A DNA stretch of 59,680 nucleotides from Pseudomonadota bacterium (GTDB lineage: Bacteria; Pseudomonadota; Gammaproteobacteria; Burkholderiales; Burkholderiaceae_D). This document shows, piece by piece, positions 17,552-26,941 of the stretch; the stretch's first letter is position 1; every line of letters starts with the position of its first letter. Both the position numbers and the translations under genes were made by a program. Below the pieces are notes generated by a model. That model had not been told where the DNA came from, ran no database searches, and saw only the letters and a list, made by a program, of their open reading frames with translations. The stretch covers positions 1 through 59,680 of the forward strand of contig JAEXJM010000038.1 of NCBI GenBank assembly GCA_023449275.1, given 5' to 3'.

Positions 17552-18625
17552 TCAGGGAGTGATGGCAATTTTGAGGACACCGTCACGCTGGTTGGCGAAA
17601 AGATCATAAGCCGCCTCGATATCGTCGAGCCTGAAGCGGTGTGTGACCAGTTGCTTGAAATCGACACGGCCGCTTTTGACCACGTTCAAAAGCCGTCGCA
17701 TACGTTCCTTTCCGCCCGGGCACAGGGATGTGATGATGGTCTGGTCGGCCAGTCCTGCGGCGATGGTATCCGCCGGCAGGGTCAGCTTGCCGGAATAAAC
17801 GCCCAGGCTGGACAGTACCCCGCCCGGTTTCAGAACGCGCAGGCAACTCTCGAACGTCTGCTGTGTCCCAAGCGCCTCGATGGCAACGTCCACCCCTTTG
17901 CCGTCGGTGATTTTCATGATTTCCTCAATCGGGTCTTTTTCCCGGAAGTTGATGGTGACATCCGCTCCCATGCGTTTTGATATGGCAAGCCGTTCGTTGA
18001 TGCCGTCCACGGCGATGATACGCGTGGCGCCACGCAGTCTGGCTCCCGCTGTGGCACACAGGCCGATAGGCCCCTGGGCGAAGACAACGACGGTATCGCC
18101 GATCCTGACCTTTCCGTTTTCGGCGCCGGAAAAGCCGGTACTCATGATATCCGGGCACATCAGGACCTGTTCATCGGTCAGGTCGTCAGGGATCGGTTCG
18201 AGGTTGGCAACCGCGTCGGGCACGAGTACGTATTCCGCCTGGCAGCCGTCGATGGTATTGCCGAATTTCCATCCCCCGATCGCTTTCCAGCCCCCGCCTC
18301 CGTGACCGCCGCACTGGGACGAATGGTTGTCCAGACAGGCATAGCACTGGCCGCACGGGGTGATGGCACCGACGACGACGCGCTGTCCCACCTTGTATCC
18401 GGTAACGCCGACGCCGAGTTCGGCAATGACGCCGACCGGTTCATGACCGATGATCAGCCCCGGTTTGACGGGATATTCCCCTTTAAGGATGTGCACGTCC
18501 GTGCCGCAGATCGTCGTGGTCGTGATTTTGACCACTGCCTGTCCGGGACCGGCTTCAGGGATGGGCTTTTCGTCCAGTACGATTTGTCCCGGTTTGACGA
18601 AAACCGCCGCTTTCATGGTTCGCAT
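17552..18625 (-). CDS. Zinc-dependent alcohol dehydrogenase (secondary-alcohol/butanediol type)
   Basis: 357 residues, medium-chain dehydrogenase. The catalytic zinc ligands C40 (TICGTD), H61 and E62 (GHE) and the structural cysteines C91, C94, C97 and C105 are present. The Rossmann segment (about 165-200) reads VRIGDTVVVFAQGPIGLCATAGARLRGATRIIAVD, with aspartate after the second strand favouring NAD. The glycine/histidine-rich linker CGGHGGGGWKAIGGWKFGNTIDG is characteristic of isopropanol or butanediol dehydrogenases. The start is ATG at 18625 with AGGAG seven bases upstream. A terminator closes the gene. Physiological substrate unknown. Confidence 0.93.
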   Translation of the reverse strand: MRTMKAAVFVKPGQIVLDEKPIPEAGPGQAVVKITTTTICGTDVHILKGEYPVKPGLIIGHEPVGVIAELGVGVTGYKVGQRVVVGAITPCGQCYACLDNHSSQCGGHGGGGWKAIGGWKFGNTIDGCQAEYVLVPDAVANLEPIPDDLTDEQVLMCPDIMSTGFSGAENGKVRIGDTVVVFAQGPIGLCATAGARLRGATRIIAVDGINERLAISKRMGADVTINFREKDPIEEIMKITDGKGVDVAIEALGTQQTFESCLRVLKPGGVLSSLGVYSGKLTLPADTIAAGLADQTIITSLCPGGKERMRRLLNVVKSGRVDFKQLVTHRFRLDDIEAAYDLFANQRDGVLKIAITP

Positions 18626-19269
18626 AGGCAACTCCTTTCATAAATGTTCTTTCGGACAGGGCGAAAGAATCGATTTTTCCGCCCGACAGGCAAGACACAC
18701 CTTAAAACGAGTGGGAGCAGGAACTGCGGTGAATACAGGCGTTTCCGTTTGATGGATGATATTACGCCCCTCCCCTTATGTCTCAAGGTTAACCGGTGAC
18801 GGCCTGTCTGTCCAGATGAAATGCCGTTAAATATGAACTTCGGCAATAAGGGGGAAAAATTTGCGGTCTTCTTTTTGCATATGGTCAATGACGACATCAT
18901 TGGCGAAAAAACTGGGTATTTCATCGAAATCCAGCTCGTTTTTTCAAACCGGATGGCCAAAAGTCCCGTTTTCCGGACTGGCTCGCGATGGATCAGGGCA
19001 TGTTCTTCCGTGACCATATATCCGTCTGAAACCAGAATCCGTTCATCATCATGCGTTCGCGGAACCCGGCCGGCACGACAACACCCTCCGTCCCCACAGC
19101 TCATCGATTTTCGTAAAATCATCGATATTGATCAGGACGACTATTATCTCACCCTGCCGAAAGCGCTGCTCCAGTTGCATAACCGGAACGATAAAAGTGT
19201 TCAGGATTTCACATCTGCTGCCGTTCATGCCGTCTTTATGTAATGGGCATGAAAAAACGCCGTATACCG
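18626..19269. other. Intergenic stretch; a GGDEF-like gene remnant is possible
   Basis: Nothing here reads as an intact gene. On the minus strand, 19049-19273 has a short frame with VVLINIDDFTKIDELWG, which resembles the start of a GGDEF domain, but it stops before the signature. A different frame (18613-19122) carries on without the same motif. This could be a frameshifted remnant or chance. Upstream elements of the ADH gene must lie in 18626-18800. Confidence 0.3.
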
Positions 19270-20118
19270 TCATGCACGGCTATCGGATGAATGGCAAATG
19301 GCCGATATCCGGCCGAGCATATCGGAAAAATCACGCTTTTGCCAGCTACCGATCGAGTGGCCTGCCCCTTCATAGATGATGGCCGTTGCCTTGCCGCCTG
19401 CGGATATCCATGCTTTTGCCATGTTTTCTGCCGTATCGGCAGGCAGACGTGGATCGGCCCGTCCCTGGAAAAAGAGCGCGTCGGGCAAATCGGTTTTTTC
19501 CCCGCGCCAGAGGATCTGCAAGGGGCTGGATTCTTCCATTGTCTTTTCATCGCCGAAACAGGCACGATGACAAAGCAAAATGGCCGTGTTGCCGGAAGCT
19601 TCCGCCATTCTGTAGCGGCCCAGTGAATCCAGCACACCGGAACAGGTGATGACGAAGGCCATTTTTGCGTTTGGCGATGCCGTTTCGCTTATTCCCTGAA
19701 CCGGCAGAATATAACGGGGATCGTCAAAGCGCATGGCCGAGAGCAAAAGCAATTGTCCGCCACTGGAAATGCCAAGGCCGCCTACCCGTTCAGGATCGAT
19801 GCCGTATTCGCTGCAACGGGATTTGAGCCAGCGTGTCGCGGCGTTGACGTCGGCTACAGCTGCCGGATATGGGTGGGCTGGAGCCAGCCGGGTATCGATT
19901 GCCATGACGACGATCCCCTTTTCGGCAATCCGTTCGGCAAATCCCTCCATGGCGAAACGGTCGCCGGAGACCCATGCACCGCCATGAACACCGACCAGTG
20001 CGGGAAACGGGCCGTGGCCGTTCGGACGGTAAATCAGGGCACGACAGGTTTCTCCCGCCGTTTCAAGGTAGGTGACTTCACTGACGGAAATGGTATCGGA
20101 TATGTTGGATTCAGGCAT
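19270..20118 (-). CDS. Alpha/beta hydrolase, HSL-type esterase
   Basis: 282 residues. The oxyanion motif HGGAW is at 45-49, the nucleophile elbow GISSGG at 116-121 with serine 118 in the GxSxG position, a catalytic aspartate is likely in FFQGRADPRLP, and the histidine is in GAGHSIGSW. No signal peptide, so cytoplasmic. The family acts on short-chain acyl esters or related carboxylic esters; the substrate is unknown. It precedes the tRNA-Leu(UAA) gene on the same strand by about 80 bases. Confidence 0.9.
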   Translation of the reverse strand: MPESNISDTISVSEVTYLETAGETCRALIYRPNGHGPFPALVGVHGGAWVSGDRFAMEGFAERIAEKGIVVMAIDTRLAPAHPYPAAVADVNAATRWLKSRCSEYGIDPERVGGLGISSGGQLLLLSAMRFDDPRYILPVQGISETASPNAKMAFVITCSGVLDSLGRYRMAEASGNTAILLCHRACFGDEKTMEESSPLQILWRGEKTDLPDALFFQGRADPRLPADTAENMAKAWISAGGKATAIIYEGAGHSIGSWQKRDFSDMLGRISAICHSSDSRA

Positions 20119-20201
20119 TATGATGCAGCCGTTACCGGTGATTGTTCGAATGGTATGCGCCCCAAGCCGGGTTTCCCGATAGATTCGCCAAAAATGGCAT
20201 C

Positions 20202-20288
20202 TGGTGCCCGGGACCGGAATCGAACCGGTACACCATTTCTGGCGAGAGATTTTAAGTCTCTTGTGTCTACCAATTTCACCACCCGGGC
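20202..20288 (-). tRNA. tRNA-Leu (anticodon UAA)
   Basis: The minus-strand sequence starts GCCCGGGTGGTGAAATTGG and folds as a long-variable-arm tRNA, with acceptor arm GCCCGGG/CCCGGGC, T-arm GGTTCGATTCC and anticodon loop containing TAA. CCA is encoded (20202-20204). Length 87 bases, usual for a leucine tRNA. Confidence 0.96.
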
Positions 20289-20763
20289 AAGGGATAGCAT
20301 TGTATCAGATAGGGTGAAAAACCCAAACAGAATTAAAGCGCATTCCTTTTTGGCAACATAATCCTTCCATCCGATATCACAATCGGCCGGGTTTTTTATT
20401 TGAACCGGCCTCCTGTTTTCTTCTTCCCGAATCCGTTTCACGAATGTCCCGATGTGTCCATGAAAGCGCTGCATTTTCGTCCCTGTTTTTTCCCGGGGAA
20501 ACAGGTTATTGGCGGAAATATTCCATTCGGATCGCTTCCGCTGGATGAAGACGGCCCTTCCCTGCGTTCCGCTATCGTGTCCGGTGAAATCATCGAAACG
20601 CTGACTGAACATCGCATTTTCAAAAAAATTAAGACCGCTTCCTGAAACCATGTCGGCCGGTTTTCCGGAATTCCCTTTTTCCGCGTGTCATATAACCGGG
20701 GTTGTGCAACTTGCAGGGGCAATATCTGTCTCTTGAAAAGTGAACTTCAAAAAGGAGACGGAT
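20289..20763. other. Intergenic stretch with the tRNA promoter
   Basis: It holds the tRNA promoter (separate entry) and nothing else that I can defend. A frame at 20461-20645 has no RBS or motif. Confidence 0.45.
20299..20326 (-). promoter_or_regulatory. Sigma70-type promoter of tRNA-Leu(UAA)
   Basis: On the minus strand, TTGGGT (20321-20326) and TACAAT (20299-20304) are separated by 16 bases, ending 10 bases before the tRNA 5' end. A good match to a housekeeping promoter. Confidence 0.65.
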
Positions 20764-21522
20764 ATGGATCGATTTTCAGGCAAGGTTGTCCTGATCACAG
20801 GTGCGGGCAACGGTATCGGTGCGGCTGCGGCAAAACGTTTTTCATCAGAGGGGGCCACGGTTTTTCTGGCCGACTACGTCAGGGACGATGTCGAAAGGAT
20901 GGCGGCCTCACTTCCACGTGAACGTTCCTTTGCCCTTGTTGTCGATGTTTCCGACCCGACAGCGGTCGAAAAGATGATTTCTGATGTGGTCGGAAAAAGC
21001 GGCAAACTCGATGTCATGATCAACAATGCCGGGGTACACGTCATCGGATCGGTTCTGGAAACGTCACTGGAAGACTGGCGACGCATTTCCGGTGTCAATA
21101 TCGACGGAGTGGTTTTCGGTGCCAAATATTCCCTTCCCCATCTGATCCGTTCGAAAGGCTGCATGATCAATACTTCATCGGTTTCGGGACTCGGAGGGGA
21201 CTGGGGAGCGGCTTTCTATTGCGCTTCCAAGGGGGCGGTCGCCAACCTGACGCGTGCCATGGCGCTGGATCATGGCACTTCCGGTGTGCGGATCAACGCG
21301 GTTTGTCCGAGTCTGGTCAAGACGAATATGACGAAGGGGTTCGATCGGGCCGTTCAGGAAAAATTCAATGAAAGGATTCCTCTGGGACGTGCCGCGCAGC
21401 CGGAAGAAGTCGCGTCGGTCATGGCTTTTCTGGCAAGCGATGACGCCGGTTTCATCAACGGGGCGTGTATTCCGGTCGATGGCGGGACGACCGCTTCCGA
21501 CGGACAACCCAAGATCGGATGA
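20764..21522 (+). CDS. SDR-family oxidoreductase, NAD-preferring
   Basis: 252 residues. The glycine motif TGAGNGIG lies near the N-terminus; an aspartate (FLADYV) ends the second strand and favours NAD. Catalytic serine in NTSSVSGLG and the YxxxK pair in FYCASKGAV are present. PVDGGTT close to the C-terminus is typical of classical SDRs. AAAGGAG (20751-20757) precedes the ATG at 20764. It stands alone and its substrate cannot be predicted. Confidence 0.93.
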   Translation: MDRFSGKVVLITGAGNGIGAAAAKRFSSEGATVFLADYVRDDVERMAASLPRERSFALVVDVSDPTAVEKMISDVVGKSGKLDVMINNAGVHVIGSVLETSLEDWRRISGVNIDGVVFGAKYSLPHLIRSKGCMINTSSVSGLGGDWGAAFYCASKGAVANLTRAMALDHGTSGVRINAVCPSLVKTNMTKGFDRAVQEKFNERIPLGRAAQPEEVASVMAFLASDDAGFINGACIPVDGGTTASDGQPKIG

Positions 21523-21740
21523 TCCGGCTTTTTCGTGGCAATTCCGGCAAAACCGGCGGCACGGCTTCGTTTTTTCCGTATAGGGGAAACGGCGGATTCA
21601 TTCAACGGTTTTTTCCGCTTTTCCGTTTTTTCTTCATGATTTCTGATATGAGTCACTTCCCGTTTTTCGGGGTACGTTAGCCTTGCAGTGGTTTCAATAC
21701 GTCTTGAATATTCCAATATCGGCAACTCCAGGAGATAGTT

Positions 21741-22478
21741 ATGAAGCGATTTTCCCTGTTTTTAGTGTCTTTATTCATGTTGGCAACCCTTGCCGCCTGC
21801 AACAAGGCCCCGAAGAACGATACGCCTCCTCAAGGCATGTACACGGGCACTCTCCCGTGTGCTGACTGTTCAGGCATCCGGTATGCCATCACTTTCAACC
21901 CTGACGGTACCGTGACCGACACGTCCCTGTATGAAAATACGGATGGCGCTTCCCTGTCCGAAATGGGCACATGGAAGATGGAAAAAGGTATCGTGACGGT
22001 CACTTTCCCGTTCGATACGAAATATTTCATCGTCAAATCGGCTGACGCCATCGAAATGACGAACAGTGAAGGCCAACGTTCGGAATCCATGTCGGAACAA
22101 TATACCCTGAAAAAGGTGACGCCTAAAGTCGCTTCCGATTTTTCGGGCCGCTACAAATTGTCCGGCGACGCCATGTTGAACGGCAATACGGAAATGCTGA
22201 CGATCATGGGGAATGCCCAGAACGGCGTGACGGTTTCGTTCGTGGCTGACGGCGTGGAAGAAGGCTGTACCTTCAATGCCAACGGTAAAATCATCAACGA
22301 CCAGATCGAAGTGCCTCTGAAAACCGCCAATCCGGATCTGAAGAGCACGATGGTTATCCGTTCGACCGGTCCCGATTCGATGAACGTCTTTACGTCCAGG
22401 GCGGCCGACAAAGGCGATCTGGGCCTTTTCTGCTCTAACGGCAAAACGCTGGCAGGTGATTACGTCAAGGCCAGATAA
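21741..22478 (+). CDS. NlpE-like lipoprotein
   Basis: 245 residues. A lipoprotein signal with lipobox LAAC gives lipidated Cys-20. The N-terminal domain has the NlpE pattern G-x-Y-x-G-x-LPCADCSGI with the CxxC pair C40/C43. NlpE proteins sit in the outer membrane and sense surface contact or copper-related envelope stress via the Cpx pathway. The second half (about 130-245) is a beta domain I cannot name, and I see no cpx genes nearby. A strong terminator follows at 22494-22530. Confidence 0.85.
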   Translation: MKRFSLFLVSLFMLATLAACNKAPKNDTPPQGMYTGTLPCADCSGIRYAITFNPDGTVTDTSLYENTDGASLSEMGTWKMEKGIVTVTFPFDTKYFIVKSADAIEMTNSEGQRSESMSEQYTLKKVTPKVASDFSGRYKLSGDAMLNGNTEMLTIMGNAQNGVTVSFVADGVEEGCTFNANGKIINDQIEVPLKTANPDLKSTMVIRSTGPDSMNVFTSRAADKGDLGLFCSNGKTLAGDYVKAR

Positions 22479-22493
22479 TCCGTTTTCTTTTGG

Positions 22494-22530
22494 AAAATGC
22501 GCCGTAAATCATGTTACGGCGCATTTTTTT
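22494..22530 (+). terminator. Terminator of the NlpE-like gene
   Basis: AAAATGCGCCGTAA (22494-22507) pairs with TTACGGCGCATTTT (22514-22527) and the T-run continues to 22530. Textbook intrinsic terminator. Confidence 0.93.
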
Positions 22531-22752
22531 ACGTTTTCAATCCATGAAAACACGGATTTTCCGACATAAAGCGCTTCGCCGGGAAAAACGGCTTGCATGG
22601 CACGGCGCCAGCCTTTTTGCCGGTACGGTTTTTCCCTTGTTTCCGCTACCGGTCAATATTCTGTTTAAAGTGTTTTTCCGGTAAAACAGGCGGAAAACGG
22701 CCTTCGCTGCCGGTCAGGATGCCTCTTTTGTCGAAAATGCATCAGCGGGTGT

Positions 22753-23451
22753 TTAACCGATATCTTCGGCAATGCGGCAGAAATTGTGCAGAAGCCTCAA
22801 AGGCCAGTTCGTTTTCGGGTCGGACAGTCCGGACAGCCTGTCCGGCCTCATATGGATGGTATCGCAAGCCGACTGGATGATTTCCGGCGTGAATTCAGGA
22901 TGGAACTGGACGGAAAAGGCGCTGGTGGCGTACCGGAGTATCTGGCATCCGTCTTTTTCGGAGATGGCGAGTATGTCGCAGCCAGACGGTGGTTTCAGTA
23001 CGCTTTGCCGGTGAAAGGCACAGGCCGGAAAACGTCCGGGGAAGTTGTCCAGGAGAAGGTTGCGCTTTCCTTCTGTCGTGAGTTCGATATCGACGATTCC
23101 CGCTTCCCCTCCGCCGGGATTGTTTCCCACCTTGCCACCGAGGGCATGGGCCATGAGCTGGTGTCCATAGCAGACACCGAAAAGAGGGATGTCGAAGGAG
23201 ATCGCCTTGCGGATCCATGCGGCGGTTTTTTCGCTCCACTCTTCCCTGTCGGTGACCATGCTCCAGGAACCGGTGAGGATCGCGGCGGTGACGGATGTTG
23301 GTTCAGGCAGTGTCTCCCCGAGATACGGACGGATGACATCGGCACGTTTGCCGATTTTGTCCAGTGCGGCAAGAAACCAGCTGGCCGTCTGTCCGCAACG
23401 GGCCAGAACGGGTTCGGGAGGAGCCCCTGTCTCGATGATCAATATCGCCAT
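22753..23451 (-). CDS. Class I glutamine amidotransferase-like protein
   Basis: 232 residues. The triad is visible: C94 in FGVCYGHQL, H184 and E186 in FHPEF. It resembles the stand-alone GMP-synthase-type GATase domain, but no synthetase partner lies next to it; the acceptor is unknown (relatives include gamma-glutamyl hydrolases and GATase fusions). The start is ATG at 23451 with AGGAAG just upstream. It is divergent from mdcR (start 23549, about 100 bases away). Confidence 0.9.
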   Translation of the reverse strand: MAILIIETGAPPEPVLARCGQTASWFLAALDKIGKRADVIRPYLGETLPEPTSVTAAILTGSWSMVTDREEWSEKTAAWIRKAISFDIPLFGVCYGHQLMAHALGGKVGNNPGGGEAGIVDIELTTEGKRNLLLDNFPGRFPACAFHRQSVLKPPSGCDILAISEKDGCQILRYATSAFSVQFHPEFTPEIIQSACDTIHMRPDRLSGLSDPKTNWPLRLLHNFCRIAEDIG

Positions 23452-23548
23452 TTTTGCTTCCTGTAGAGATGTTCTGCTATTGTAGTGCCTAATAACCGGA
23501 AATGGATGCCAGACGGTATGAAATCGTCTGGGGGAGCCTGCTTTGATC

Positions 23549-24466
23549 ATGATAGACAGTGAACTGACGATCCGGAAGCTGGAAATTTTCCTGGCTTTCA
23601 TGGAAAAGAAAAACATAGCGCGCGCTGCACAGACTCTTGGAATCAGCAGTGTTTCCGTCCACAGGGCGCTCCATTCGCTTGAAGAGGTGCTCCGTTGTCC
23701 TCTCTACACGGCTGAAGGCCGGAACCTGCGCCCTCTTCCCGCCGCGCAGACACTGGCGCATTATGCCCGGGAAGTGCTGATGGTCACACGGCGGGCGATT
23801 GAAGCCACACGGCTGGCGGCAGGTTATGGCAGTGGTCGGATGAAGCTGGGTTGCCTGTATTCGCTGACGCTGGAGATCGTGCCGAAGCTGATCATGGGCC
23901 TGAAACGCAGGCGTTTTGAAATGGAAATCGACCTGACGATGAATTCCAGTGAAAATCTGCTGGCCCGGCTTGAGGACGGACAGCTCGATGCCGCCCTTGT
24001 TTCGGTTTCGGACAGGACAGCGCAAACAGGGGGCTTTGAAATCCTGCCCCTGTTTGAGGATGACATTTATTTCGCGATGCCGGCGTCAGCGGCAAAACCG
24101 GCTTCGGAAGTGGTCGATCTGGCGGATTATGCCCATGAAAAATTCGTGACCTTGAATGAGGGGTTCGCCACGGCGGAAAGTTTCCGGAAAGCATTCGATG
24201 TCGCCGGTTTCCGGCCTCAAGTGGTGACGCGGTTAAACGATATCTTTTCCCTGATGAATCTGGTGCAGGCGGGGGTTGGCTGTTCGCTGGTACCGAAACG
24301 GGTCAAAAAGGTTTTTGAAAATTCCGTCAGATGGCTTCCTCTTTCGGAAAAATACAAGTCAAGTCAAACGGTTGCGTTGGTTTTCCAGAAAACACGTGAA
24401 CGTGATCCGGATATGCTGGCGCTCGTCGCCGAAGCGAGGATGATCGCCCGTCAGGCGGAGAACTGA
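23549..24466 (+). CDS. mdcR: LysR-type regulator of malonate utilisation
   Basis: 305 residues. The N-terminal winged HTH (about 5-65) has LEIFLAFMEKKNIARAAQTLGISSVSVHRALHSLEEVL, the MdcR-type beginning. The rest is the LysR effector-binding domain. It converges on the malonate operon, as regulators linked to mdc clusters often do, and probably responds to malonate or malonyl-carrier. ATG at 23549 is chosen; a TTG at 23543 lies closer to GGGGAG (23530-23535) and is possible. It has no partner gene of its own. Confidence 0.9.
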   Translation: MIDSELTIRKLEIFLAFMEKKNIARAAQTLGISSVSVHRALHSLEEVLRCPLYTAEGRNLRPLPAAQTLAHYAREVLMVTRRAIEATRLAAGYGSGRMKLGCLYSLTLEIVPKLIMGLKRRRFEMEIDLTMNSSENLLARLEDGQLDAALVSVSDRTAQTGGFEILPLFEDDIYFAMPASAAKPASEVVDLADYAHEKFVTLNEGFATAESFRKAFDVAGFRPQVVTRLNDIFSLMNLVQAGVGCSLVPKRVKKVFENSVRWLPLSEKYKSSQTVALVFQKTRERDPDMLALVAEARMIARQAEN

Positions 24467-24495
24467 CTGGCCGGATCATTTTCATCCCCTTTCTT

Positions 24496-25431
24496 TCAGC
24501 CGTTTTCTTTCATTCGCCTTGCCAGCCTTGAGACCGTGGTCAGGCCTTCCTGCTGGATGGAGACGGCATCGCCCTGTGCCATGACCCGTTTCGCCAGCCC
24601 TGTCAGAACCGATCCGGGCGGCATTTCGACGGCAAGCCGCACTCCCCGTTCATACGCTGCCGTCATGGCATCGGCCCAATAGAGCGGACGCGCCATGTTG
24701 TACGCCAGATCGTCGGCGATCCTGTCCGGCTGCCAGAGTACCCGACCCGTGCTTCCGCTCAGGTAGGCCATGGAAGGACGCCTGAAGGGGATGGCCCTGA
24801 TCGCCTCGTCAAGTTTTCCGGCAGCGCAAGACAGCAAGGGACAATGCGATGGTACGGCAACGGCGAGCCGGTCGGTTTTGGTGGCCCCCTTTTCCCTCGC
24901 CCTTTCCAGTACCCGCATCATGGCATCTTCCGTTCCGGCAATGACGAACTGGTCTGCGGCATTGTAATTGGCGAGAAAAACCGGATTGTCCGGGTGGTTG
25001 ACGGCATCGATCAGGTTCCGGATGTCTTTTTCGATCAGGCCGCTGATGGCGGAAAGGCCGTAACCGTGCGGATAGGCGTTTTCCATCAGTTCGCCGCGCA
25101 GGGAAACGATTTTGAGGGCATCGGCAAAATCCAGCGCACCGGATATGACGGCTGCCGGAAATGCCCCGATGGAAAGCCCTCCGACGAAGTCCGGCACGAT
25201 TTTCTCCTGTATCAGCCAGTCGGCGCAGGCCACTCCGGCAATCAGGATACAGAGCTGGACGGCACGGGTACGTTTCAGGGCTTCGGGCGTATCCAGTGCC
25301 ATGACGTCTTCGCCCAGCCCCTCGCTGGCCCGTTCCAGCCAGTGCCGGCAAGGGAGGGTTTGCGACAGGCTGTGCAGCATGTCCGGTATCTGCGCTCCCT
25401 GCCCGGGGAAGGTAAAGAGCAGTCTGTTCAT
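24496..25431 (-). CDS. mdcH: Malonyl-CoA:carrier-protein transacylase (malonate decarboxylase epsilon)
   Basis: 311 residues. The FabD-like fold is shown by FTFPGQGAQ (7-15) and the nucleophile serine in GLSIGAF (S87), with a histidine in PSHCPLLS. It loads malonyl groups onto the carrier protein MdcC to start the cycle. Last gene of the mdc operon; its ATG overlaps the mdcG stop by four bases (25428-25431), which suggests coupled translation. It lies 30 bases from the mdcR stop and no terminator is evident between. Confidence 0.96.
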   Translation of the reverse strand: MNRLLFTFPGQGAQIPDMLHSLSQTLPCRHWLERASEGLGEDVMALDTPEALKRTRAVQLCILIAGVACADWLIQEKIVPDFVGGLSIGAFPAAVISGALDFADALKIVSLRGELMENAYPHGYGLSAISGLIEKDIRNLIDAVNHPDNPVFLANYNAADQFVIAGTEDAMMRVLERAREKGATKTDRLAVAVPSHCPLLSCAAGKLDEAIRAIPFRRPSMAYLSGSTGRVLWQPDRIADDLAYNMARPLYWADAMTAAYERGVRLAVEMPPGSVLTGLAKRVMAQGDAVSIQQEGLTTVSRLARRMKENG

Positions 25432-26105
25432 TTTTCGTCCTCGCTTTCATTCCAGGGATCGGCGCTCAGGATGGGGCCGAAGTCTGTTTTCATCAGGATG
25501 CGCCTGCCGTTTTCCCTGAGCCATTCCTTTAACGCAAAGGCGCCAAAAGGCGTTTCGATCTGGATATCGGTTGTACACGGCAGGCTTTTGCATTTTTCAG
25601 CCAGACGGGTGAATTGTTCCGGCAAGACCGGCTTCGGGCAACGGATCGTCAGGTCAAGGTCACTGCCTTCATGCATGACACACTCTCCGGTGGCGAGCGC
25701 ATAGGCGCAACTGCCTGTCGGCCCCCATTTGTACGGCAAATCCAGTGTCATCAGCCCGATCAGGGCACGTACCGGTCTTGTTGCGGCAAATGGGGAACGT
25801 TTCAGTGTTTCCATATCCGGTACCAGCGCCTCGGGCGGCAGGCTTTTGACGACATGATCGGGATGAACCCATAGCGAAACCCGCTGGTGCCTTTGTTTTC
25901 CCCGAATGCCCACAGGGATCAGGCCCAGTGCGGAATGATCCCGGCGAACCACCACAGGCAGGCCGGGATTCCAGCGGTGGCTTGCCCAGGAAGGCAACGG
26001 GGTGTCGGAGATGAGCGCAGCCGGTGCATCGACCCACAACAGGTCATGAGGCTGGCAAGGCTTTATGACTGTTGCAAGTGGGTTGGCGTTTTCCGGATCG
26101 ATCAT
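25428..26105 (-). CDS. mdcG: Phosphoribosyl-dephospho-CoA transferase (holo-ACP synthase of MdcC)
   Basis: 225 residues. EGSDLDL (146-152) is a nucleotidyltransferase motif, with D149 and D151 probably binding metal. It transfers the dephospho-CoA-based prosthetic group onto the serine of MdcC. I chose the ATG at 26105 because it overlaps the mdcE stop by four bases (ATGA), the pattern of this operon; a longer frame from 26129 is possible. It overlaps mdcH by four bases at the other end. Confidence 0.93.
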   Translation of the reverse strand: MIDPENANPLATVIKPCQPHDLLWVDAPAALISDTPLPSWASHRWNPGLPVVVRRDHSALGLIPVGIRGKQRHQRVSLWVHPDHVVKSLPPEALVPDMETLKRSPFAATRPVRALIGLMTLDLPYKWGPTGSCAYALATGECVMHEGSDLDLTIRCPKPVLPEQFTRLAEKCKSLPCTTDIQIETPFGAFALKEWLRENGRRILMKTDFGPILSADPWNESEDEK

Positions 26106-26941
26106 TTTTCCGATGCCTGTGTCTGCCATTCGGCCCGCATGCGTTCACGGACAAGCGATGTGCTGGCGCGGTTCGGCGAACCGAGACGGTTTGTCAGGCC
26201 GACACCTTCCCGACGGGCGGTATCGATGGCCTTGATGACCGCCACCTTGACCGTTTCGGTTTCCGCAGCCGTCGGATGTTTCGGGTTAGCCACGTCGATC
26301 AGCTCTTCCAGCAGGCCAAGGGTTTTGTAGTTGGCGATATCATAAGCCATCGGCGGGATGGTCGAGGCCAGTTTTTCAAGTGCATCGACCGTCCGCAGCG
26401 TAATGCGGGCGGCGGATGCCTTGCCCATCGCATGGATCATCACGTCTTTGTCGTTCAGGGCGATCAGGCGGTTGGCCTGATACCCGTGGGCAAGGAATGC
26501 GCCGGACATGGCTTTACCGACGATCAGGCCGATGACCGGATGGCCTGCCAGACGGGCGTTGGCGTAAGCACCCGCAGCCGCGGCCAGTGCCAGATGGATG
26601 CCGAAAGCCTCTTCCCGGCGCCCGTAAGCCTGGCTCGGGACATCGATCACGGCCAGAATGGCGCGCCTGACAGGCTTTTCCCTGTCCAGTTCGATCACTT
26701 CATTGACCATCTGTCCGAGTGTCCAGCCTTCCAGCAGGCCGACTTCACCCCGGATGGCGCGGGGATAGTGGTTGCCGGCATCCGGCACGACGGCAATCAC
26801 GCGCGTCGGGTGCCCGTCGATCAGTCCGTCGGCGACCCTGACGGAAGCGCATTGCCCCTGCCGGTGTTGAAGTCCGCTGGTGAACAGGTCGAACCAGATG
26901 TCGCCGTTGCCTTTTTCAGTCATTTTGTTTTCCGTGTTCAT
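26102..26941 (-). CDS. mdcE: Malonate decarboxylase gamma subunit
   Basis: 279 residues, the carboxyltransferase-like chain that works with MdcD to decarboxylate malonyl-S-ACP. The family glycine-rich turn AIVGKAMSGAFLAHG shows in VIGLIVGKAMSGAF, and LIDGHPTRVIAVVPDAGNHYPRA and EVGLLEGWTLGQ fit the known MdcE. Overlaps mdcD by four bases at its start and mdcG at its end. The sequence looks complete and intact. Confidence 0.95.
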   Translation of the reverse strand: MNTENKMTEKGNGDIWFDLFTSGLQHRQGQCASVRVADGLIDGHPTRVIAVVPDAGNHYPRAIRGEVGLLEGWTLGQMVNEVIELDREKPVRRAILAVIDVPSQAYGRREEAFGIHLALAAAAGAYANARLAGHPVIGLIVGKAMSGAFLAHGYQANRLIALNDKDVMIHAMGKASAARITLRTVDALEKLASTIPPMAYDIANYKTLGLLEELIDVANPKHPTAAETETVKVAVIKAIDTARREGVGLTNRLGSPNRASTSLVRERMRAEWQTQASEK

